The translations under genes were made by a program, and so were the position numbers. This document shows positions 4,738 to 8,757 of a stretch of DNA of 8,757 bases, piece after piece. The notes under the pieces are model-generated. The model saw nothing but the letters and a program-made list of their open reading frames with translations, was not told the DNA's origin and ran no database searches. Numbering within the stretch: the first letter of the stretch is position 1; each line of letters starts with the position of its first letter. The stretch is from Deltaproteobacteria bacterium (GTDB taxonomy: Bacteria > Desulfobacterota > Desulfuromonadia > Geobacterales > Geobacteraceae), in NCBI GenBank assembly GCA_021810985.1, contig JAJZQA010000093.1, positions 1-8,757 of the forward strand, read 5' to 3'.

Positions 4738-6033
4738 TCAGTGTTTTGTTCGAAGAATTTTGAAAGCCTTGCGAGCTGCCGTTGCGGTTCGTTCGATATC
4801 CTCATCCGAATGAGCGATGGAAACAAAGGCTGTTTCGAACTGGGATGGGGCCAGGTAAATGCCTTCTTCCAGCATGGCCCGGAAATAGGTGCCGTAGGCC
4901 GCGGTATCGCACTGCGCCGCTGTTGTCCAGTCGTGAACCTCGTTTTTGCTGAAAAAGACACAGAGCATACTCCCGACCCTCGTGGAGTAAATCGGGTATT
5001 CGGCCTCCGCGGCGGCACTGCTGATGGCGTCGGCAATCAGGGCGCTTTTTTCATCCAGGCGCTGGTAGAAGCCCTTTTCCCCCAGGATTTCGAGGGTTGC
5101 GATCCCGGCTGACATGGCCAAAGGGTTGCCGGAGAGCGTACCCGCCTGGTACACGCTTCCCGACGGTGAAAGAAGCTCCATAATATCGCGTTTGCCGCCA
5201 AAAGCTCCGACCGGAAGACCGCCACCGATGATCTTGCCGAGCGTGGTAAGGTCGGGAGTAATGCCGTACACTTCCTGGGCGCCGCCGTAGGCCACCCGGA
5301 ATCCGGACATGACCTCATCGAAAATGAGAATGATTCCTTCCCGGTCGCAGAGGTCCCGGAGGCCTGCGAGGAAACCCGTGCGGGGCGGAACCGTGCCCAT
5401 ATTGCCGGCAATCGGTTCGATGATGATGCAGGCGACTTTTCCCCGGTTTTCGTCAACCAGGGCCTGGACTGAATCGAGGTCGTTGTATTCCGCGGTAAGG
5501 GTGTGGCGGGCAAAATCAGCCGGAACACCGGGAGAGTCGGGCACACCAAAGGTGGCGGCGCCGGATCCGGCTTTTACCAGAAGTGAATCCGCGTGGCCGT
5601 GGTAGCAGCCGGAAAATTTGATGATTGCATCGCGTCCCGTATAGGCGCGGGCGAGACGAATGGCACTCATGGTGGCTTCTGTTCCTGAGCTCACCATCCG
5701 CACCATCTCGATGGAAGGCACCGCGGCAATAACCATCTCCGCAAGTTGCACTTCGAGTTCGGTGGGGGCGCCGAAGCTAGAGCCTTTTTGCAGGGCTGCC
5801 GTGACGGCCGCAATTACCTTGGAATTGCAGTGGCCGACAATCATTGGTCCCCAGGAACCGACATAATCGATGAATTCATTGCCGTCCACATCGACCATTT
5901 TCGAACCAGCTGCCCGTTCAATAAACAAGGGCTGGCTGCCGACCGATTTGAAGGCTCTAACCGGGCTGTTGACTCCTCCGGGAATAACTGCTTTGGCTTT
6001 ATCAAATAAGAGAGCTGAACGGTCATTTTTCAT
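4738..6033 (-). CDS. hemL: Glutamate-1-semialdehyde 2,1-aminomutase
   Basis: This PLP enzyme converts glutamate-1-semialdehyde to 5-aminolevulinate, the last step of the C5 route to tetrapyrroles, in the cytoplasm. The 431-residue length is normal. Family landmarks are PGGVNSPVRAF at about 18-28, SSGTEA at 115-120 (cofactor phosphate binding), YHGH at 144-147, FDEVMSGFR at 238-246 with Asp239 contacting the pyridine nitrogen, and the Schiff-base Lys267 in TLGKIIGGGLPVGAFGG. A GGTGAT ribosome binding site lies 3-4 bases before the ATG. It is third in the nadA operon, 35 bases after the carbonic-anhydrase-like gene. Haem supply matters for cytochrome-rich relatives of this group, though nothing here shows regulation specific to hemL. 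Confidence 0.98.
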   Translation of the reverse strand: MKNDRSALLFDKAKAVIPGGVNSPVRAFKSVGSQPLFIERAAGSKMVDVDGNEFIDYVGSWGPMIVGHCNSKVIAAVTAALQKGSSFGAPTELEVQLAEMVIAAVPSIEMVRMVSSGTEATMSAIRLARAYTGRDAIIKFSGCYHGHADSLLVKAGSGAATFGVPDSPGVPADFARHTLTAEYNDLDSVQALVDENRGKVACIIIEPIAGNMGTVPPRTGFLAGLRDLCDREGIILIFDEVMSGFRVAYGGAQEVYGITPDLTTLGKIIGGGLPVGAFGGKRDIMELLSPSGSVYQAGTLSGNPLAMSAGIATLEILGEKGFYQRLDEKSALIADAISSAAAEAEYPIYSTRVGSMLCVFFSKNEVHDWTTAAQCDTAAYGTYFRAMLEEGIYLAPSQFETAFVSIAHSDEDIERTATAARKAFKILRTKH

Positions 6034-6044
6034 AGAATCACCAT

Positions 6045-6072
6045 GTAAGTGCGGTTATTTTGCGGAACTTAC
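6045..6072 (-). other. Intercistronic hairpin before hemL
   Basis: GTAAGT and ACTTAC (6045-6050 and 6067-6072) form a perfect 6-bp stem on the transcript. The stem overlaps the stop codon of the upstream gene and lies just before the hemL ribosome binding site. It could affect coupling or transcript stability; the loop is 16 bases, so stability is modest. Confidence 0.3.
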
Positions 6073-6596
6073 CCGAGCTTGAAATCTTCGGCATAGCGGA
6101 TGTAATTTTGGGCCGAAGTACGGATTCGTTCCAGTTCCCCGGCGGTAAGATCCCGTTTGTAACGGGCCGGTGCGCCGAGCCACAGGGTGCGGGGCGGGAT
6201 TATCGTTCCTTCCGTTACCAGTGCACGGGCGCCCACGAGGGACTCCTCTCCAACCACGACGTTGTCCATGACCACTGCCTGCATGCCGATAAAGGCACCG
6301 TTTTCTATGGTGCAACCGTGCAGGGTCACGCTGTGGGCAATGGTGACAAAGTCGCCGATGATGAGCGGGGCACCGGGGTCCAGCGGGTTTTTCCGGTGGG
6401 TTACGTGAAGCATGGAGAGATCCTGGATGTTGGTGCCGGTTCCGATCCGGATCTGGTTCACATCGCCACGCACAACGGTATTATACCAGATACTGCTCTG
6501 CGGACCTATCTCGACGTCACCGATTATTACGGCGGTCTCGGCGATAAATGCGGAGGGATCGATTTTCGGCGTGAAGTCTTTGAATGGCCGGATCAT
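6069..6596 (-). CDS. Gamma carbonic anhydrase family protein (YrdA type)
   Basis: This 175-residue protein is a left-handed beta-helix of the hexapeptide-repeat superfamily. Repeats such as IGDVEIG, VVRGDV and IRIGTGTNI run from about 22 to 135, followed by a C-terminal helix (about 150-170). Three zinc-ligand histidines typical of the family are visible: His64 in LHVTH, and His88 and His93 in AHSVTLHG. Members assemble as trimers with zinc at subunit interfaces. The acidic loop that carries the proton-shuttle Glu in the archaeal enzyme Cam is absent, as in E. coli YrdA, so carbonic anhydrase activity is uncertain; many relatives have no known substrate. It lies between nadA (20-base gap) and hemL (35-base gap) in an apparent operon. 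The ATG at 6596 has only a weak purine-rich site upstream. Confidence 0.92.
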   Translation of the reverse strand: MIRPFKDFTPKIDPSAFIAETAVIIGDVEIGPQSSIWYNTVVRGDVNQIRIGTGTNIQDLSMLHVTHRKNPLDPGAPLIIGDFVTIAHSVTLHGCTIENGAFIGMQAVVMDNVVVGEESLVGARALVTEGTIIPPRTLWLGAPARYKRDLTAGELERIRTSAQNYIRYAEDFKLG

Positions 6597-6616
6597 GGTA
6601 ACTAACCCGCTCTCTA

Positions 6617-7531
6617 TCAGTCCCGGGGCACTGCCAGCATCCGGTCCAGGGCCCGTTTCGCGGGGATCCGGATCTCCTCCTCTACACGAACCTCAGGGGT
6701 CATGGTCCGCAGGGAGGCAAGGATGTCTTCCAGGGAGATCAGCTTCATGTTCGGACAAATCAGGGCCGGGGAGGCAAGGATGAATTCCTTGCCGGGATTC
6801 TCTTTTTTCAAGCGGTAGAGAATTCCAGCCTCTGTGCCGATAATGAACCGTTTTGCCGGACTCGTGCGGCAGTAGTCATACATGCCGCTGGTGGAGCAGG
6901 CGTGATCCGCAAGGGCCGAGATTGCCGGATTGCATTCCGGGTGGCAGATGAAGGGGGCATCCGGGTATTCTTCTTTGAGACGGAGGACCTCTTCGGGGCG
7001 CAGCCTTTCATGGGTCGGGCAGAAGCCATCCCAGTAATGAAAGGTTTTCGAGGAGGTCTTGGCGATGAAACGTCCCAGATTGCGATCAGGAACAAAGAGT
7101 AATTCATTTTCGGGAAGCGACTCGACGACCCGACCCGCGTTGGCTGAGGTGCAGCAGATATCGGTATGTGCCTTAACGGCAGCGGTGGAGTTTACATAGG
7201 TGACAACCGGGACGCCGGGAAAGCGGGCTTTCATTTCCAGGAGGCCTTCGACAGTCACCATATCCGCCATGGGACAACCCGCGTCCAGTCGCGGCAACAG
7301 TACGGTTTTTTCCGGCGAAAGTATGGATGCGGATTCCGCCATGAAATGAACGCCGCAAAAGACAATAACGTCCGCTGACGTTTTGGCGGCTTCAATGGAA
7401 AGGGCGAGTGAATCTCCCGTGATGTCGGCAATTTCCTGTACTTCATCCCGCATATAATTGTGGGCAAGCAAAACCGCGTTACGTTTTTTCAGGAGTTCCC
7501 GGATTTCGTTTTTGATATCTTGTTGAGACAT
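6617..7531 (-). CDS. nadA: Quinolinate synthase A
   Basis: NadA condenses iminoaspartate with dihydroxyacetone phosphate to quinolinate in de novo NAD synthesis, using an oxygen-sensitive [4Fe-4S] cluster. The 304-residue product has the three-fold repeat layout of the family. Probable cluster ligands, judged by spacing, are Cys86 (AGCPMAD), Cys171 (GFCPTHE) and Cys259 (CPNMK). Active-site landmarks include AHNY at 23-26, TYVNS at 111-115 and HPE at 197-199. The frame is open to 7594, but the ATG at 7531 (MSQQD) matches the family N-terminus. The longer start would lie upstream of the predicted transcription start. The ribosome binding site (AGGGA, about 10-11 bases upstream) is mediocre. No nadB or nadC is in view. 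It is the first gene of the operon with the carbonic-anhydrase-like gene and hemL. Confidence 0.97.
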   Translation of the reverse strand: MSQQDIKNEIRELLKKRNAVLLAHNYMRDEVQEIADITGDSLALSIEAAKTSADVIVFCGVHFMAESASILSPEKTVLLPRLDAGCPMADMVTVEGLLEMKARFPGVPVVTYVNSTAAVKAHTDICCTSANAGRVVESLPENELLFVPDRNLGRFIAKTSSKTFHYWDGFCPTHERLRPEEVLRLKEEYPDAPFICHPECNPAISALADHACSTSGMYDYCRTSPAKRFIIGTEAGILYRLKKENPGKEFILASPALICPNMKLISLEDILASLRTMTPEVRVEEEIRIPAKRALDRMLAVPRD

Positions 7532-7594
7532 AGTGTGTCTATTCCCTGTTACGCCGACTCGGGGAGCGGCAAAAAAGTTAGCAAAACATGGCAA

Positions 7595-7618
7595 ATAGTA
7601 GCCAATGTTCGCTACTAT
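7595..7618. promoter_or_regulatory. Probable operator: inverted repeat in the nadA promoter
   Basis: ATAGTAGC (7595-7602) and GCTACTAT (7611-7618) form a perfect 8-bp inverted repeat around an 8-base spacer. It covers the -10 box and the whole spacer up to the first base of the -35. The arm centres are 16 bases apart, close to one and a half helical turns. Binding there would block RNA polymerase, so a dimeric repressor of NAD synthesis is a reasonable guess. I cannot match it confidently to a known NadR, NiaR, NrtR or NadQ site. Confidence 0.55.
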
Positions 7619-7623
7619 GTCAA
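7595..7623 (-). promoter_or_regulatory. Sigma70-type promoter of the nadA operon
   Basis: On the - strand a perfect TTGACA (7623-7618) and a TACTAT (7600-7595) are separated by the ideal 17 bases. The predicted start is near 7588, giving a leader of about 57 nt before the nadA ATG. Confidence 0.8.
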
Positions 7624-7687
7624 ACTCTTTGCGTTTTCAGGCCTTTCGAGCGATTGCATTTACCCAAAGCGCTTTCCGTACACATTC

Positions 7688-7716
7688 TTGACACTCCGCG
7701 GGAAAACCTCTATTAT
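7688..7716 (+). promoter_or_regulatory. Sigma70-type promoter of tatA
   Basis: TTGACA (7688-7693) and TATTAT (7711-7716) are separated by exactly 17 bases, a near-consensus promoter. Transcription would begin near 7723 and run about 215 nt before the tatA ATG. The -35 boxes of this promoter and the divergent nadA promoter are 64 bases apart, so the two may share regulation. Confidence 0.75.
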
Positions 7717-7722
7717 TTTTTG

Positions 7723-7937
7723 ACGCAGAGTGTTTCTTGCAGTGCCGAGCCGAATGTAAAAATTATCATAACTATTCAGCATGATACAGATCTGTTATTC
7801 CCGATTGCGTTACTCAGGGATGACGGATGTTTTTGCACACGGTTCCGGTTGATGCTGAAAAGTTGGAAATGGACCGGCTATCCCTCATTGTCTATTGTCA
7901 TGCCGGTGAGGAGAATGGTTCAAAAGCGAGGTTATAC
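7723..7937 (+). other. Long untranslated leader of tatA
   Basis: No gene is evident in this leader. It contains TATCAT...ATGATA (7764-7769 with 7781-7786) and the palindrome ACAGATCTGT (7786-7795), which could form small hairpins. An in-frame ATG at 7827, with AGGGA 6 bases upstream, would extend TatA by 37 residues. I do not match the leader to any riboswitch class I know. Confidence 0.4.
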
Positions 7938-8204
7938 ATGTTTGGCTTCGGCATGCCGCAAATACTTATCATTCTGGCAATAGCGCTGATAATCTTCGGC
8001 CCCCAGAAACTCCCCGAACTGGCCCGTACCCTTGGCAAGGCATTGGCGGATTTCAAGAGAGCGACAAATGATTTCAAAGCCTCCATCGAGGAAGAGACGC
8101 GGGCTCAGGAAGAGCACGAAGCTGCGCGGAAAGCAGCGGAAAGTGTGAAGGTCGACCCTCCGGAAACGGATGAACAGGCGGAACCGGGGGAGAAGGTCGG
8201 CTGA
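7938..8204 (+). CDS. tatA: Sec-independent protein translocase subunit TatA
   Basis: TatA forms the oligomeric pore element of the Tat system, which exports folded, cofactor-containing proteins carrying a twin-arginine signal. The 88-residue product has the standard layout. A short N-terminus is followed by one membrane helix (about residues 7-20), the FG hinge (Phe20-Gly21), an amphipathic helix PQKLPELARTLGKALADFKRA (22-42), and a charged tail rich in Glu and Lys. Residue 8 is Gln, as in TatA; TatB proteins usually have Glu there, although the GP after the hinge is TatB-like, so a dual-function TatA/B is possible. The ATG at 7938 has GAGGT 5 bases upstream and places the helix at the N-terminus as the family requires. 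No tatC is adjacent. It is monocistronic between its own promoter and a strong terminator. Confidence 0.93.
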   Translation: MFGFGMPQILIILAIALIIFGPQKLPELARTLGKALADFKRATNDFKASIEEETRAQEEHEAARKAAESVKVDPPETDEQAEPGEKVG

Positions 8205-8219
8205 GTTTTTCCAGCATAC

Positions 8220-8257
8220 CCACGAAAAAAGGCGGATTTCTCCGCCTTTTTTCGTGG
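8220..8257. terminator. Bidirectional terminator between tatA and cpoB
   Basis: A perfect 17-bp inverted repeat (8220-8236 and 8241-8257) closes a TTTC loop. It has GGCGGA/TCCGCC at the top of the stem and AAAAAA/TTTTTT beneath, so a GC-rich hairpin followed by six T forms in either direction. It serves tatA from the left and cpoB, whose stop is at 8275, from the right. Confidence 0.93.
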
Positions 8258-8274
8258 TGTGGCTTGTGTGGCGC

Positions 8275-8757
8275 CTACAATACCTTAAGCAAGCCCTTGG
8301 CTTTTTTTGCATCTTCGGTCTGGGGATAGTCGTCCTTTAATTTGTTCAGAACATAGCGGGCACTCTTCTTGTCGCCGATGTTCTTGAAAGACATGCCTTG
8401 TTTCAGCAGGGCCGCTGGCGCCTTGTCACTTTTCGGGTAATTCTTGATTACTTCCTGAAATGCCAGAATTGCCTGCTCGTAGTTCTTTTCACTGTAATAT
8501 GTTTCGCCGATCCAGTAGTGGCCATTGGGCACCAGCGCATGGCTCGGATTCTGCTCAACAAAACGGGTAAAGAGATCTCGCGCCTTCTGCATCTCGCCGG
8601 CCTTGAAAGCGGCAATCCCTGCCTCGTAAACTCCCTCGGGGGTCGAGACATTCGGGCCGGTTGCCGTGGACTGCTCGCCGAGGTTTTTCTCCAGTTTTGC
8701 CAGCCGGTCTTCCAGGGCCGCAAGTCGCCGGTCCATTTCATCCTTCTGGAATTTAGA
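8275..8757 (-). CDS. cpoB: Tol-Pal system protein CpoB (YbgF), 3' part only
   Basis: The visible 160 residues are open to the right edge, so the N-terminus with any signal peptide lies outside the window. The first part (DEMDRRLAALEDRLAKLEKN) is a charged coiled coil, matching the N-terminal trimerisation helix of CpoB. The rest is a run of TPR units with alternating Ala, Tyr, Leu and Pro landmarks, including YEAGIAAFKAGEMQKARDLF, HYWIGETYYSEKNYEQAILA, LLKQGMSFKNIGDKKSARYV and the closing DDYPQTEDAKKAK. CpoB is a periplasmic protein that links the Tol-Pal machine with peptidoglycan synthesis during division. Pal and Tol genes are expected just upstream (to the right) but are not visible. A generic TPR outer-membrane lipoprotein such as BamD is less likely because of the coiled coil. 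Confidence 0.9.
   Translation of the reverse strand, partial: SKFQKDEMDRRLAALEDRLAKLEKNLGEQSTATGPNVSTPEGVYEAGIAAFKAGEMQKARDLFTRFVEQNPSHALVPNGHYWIGETYYSEKNYEQAILAFQEVIKNYPKSDKAPAALLKQGMSFKNIGDKKSARYVLNKLKDDYPQTEDAKKAKGLLKVL

Noticed and set aside
4630..4764. Small + strand frame of 44 codons beginning ATGAAAAAGCTTCGC in the hemL-atpZ gap
   Set aside because: No ribosome binding site, it overlaps the hemL 3' end, and the composition looks random.
7532..7594. Extended nadA start at 7594
   Set aside because: The predicted transcription start (about 7588) lies inside the extension, and the ATG at 7531 gives the usual NadA N-terminus.
7666..7675. AAAGCGCTTT palindrome between the divergent promoters
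   Set aside because: Only 10 bases, common by chance, and not overlapping either promoter.
7723..7937. Known riboswitch (c-di-GMP, molybdenum cofactor) in the tatA leader
   Set aside because: I could not find the conserved core motifs of these classes by eye.
7852..7983. Overlapping 43-codon frame in the tatA leader running into tatA
   Set aside because: No convincing ribosome binding site and no recognisable features; it overlaps the TatA membrane helix coding sequence.
1..8757. CRISPR arrays, tRNA or rRNA genes, complete insertion sequences, phage or defence genes
   Set aside because: None seen on either strand; apart from the two-copy repeat the window is housekeeping content.

Overview
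The window reads as ordinary chromosome of a Gram-negative bacterium. The protein sequences and gene order suggest the Geobacter/Desulfuromonas/Pelobacter group. The clues are an ATP synthase membrane-sector cluster standing apart from any F1 genes, a C5-pathway hemL, a TatA protein and a CpoB (YbgF) cell-envelope protein. The taxonomic assignment is inference from recognition, not a search.

Layout, left to right. Positions 1-255 carry no convincing intact gene; the first 40 bases look like a broken-off piece of a Cys/Met-metabolism PLP enzyme. A 58-residue charged protein (256-432) and a small heat-shock protein of the Hsp20 family (498-941) follow on the + strand. They end at a bidirectional hairpin terminator (about 1096-1119) shared with the convergent cardiolipin synthase gene (1160-2593, - strand). 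The - strand F0 operon of the ATP synthase then runs right to left as atpZ (AtpI-like small subunit), atpI, atpB (subunit a) and atpE (subunit c), and ends in a strong terminator at 2709-2742. Further right, also on the - strand, nadA, a gamma-carbonic-anhydrase-family gene and hemL form a likely operon (7531 to 4738). It has a good sigma70-type promoter whose spacer holds a perfect inverted repeat, probably an operator. Divergent from nadA is tatA (7938-8204, + strand), which has its own good promoter and a leader of roughly 215 nt. A perfect bidirectional terminator (8220-8257) separates it from the 3' part of cpoB/ybgF, which runs off the right edge.

The genes form several housekeeping modules rather than one system: protein folding, phospholipid synthesis, the proton channel and c-ring of ATP synthase, NAD and tetrapyrrole precursors, Tat export, and envelope maintenance.

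The main feature not explained by genes is a dispersed repeat of about 103-119 bp present in two copies (944-1062 and 2765-2867). It has imperfect 17-bp terminal inverted repeats. In each copy it lies between a stop codon and a transcription terminator, which resembles a small non-autonomous mobile element. I see no CRISPR array, tRNA, rRNA, complete insertion sequence or evident undescribed multi-gene system.
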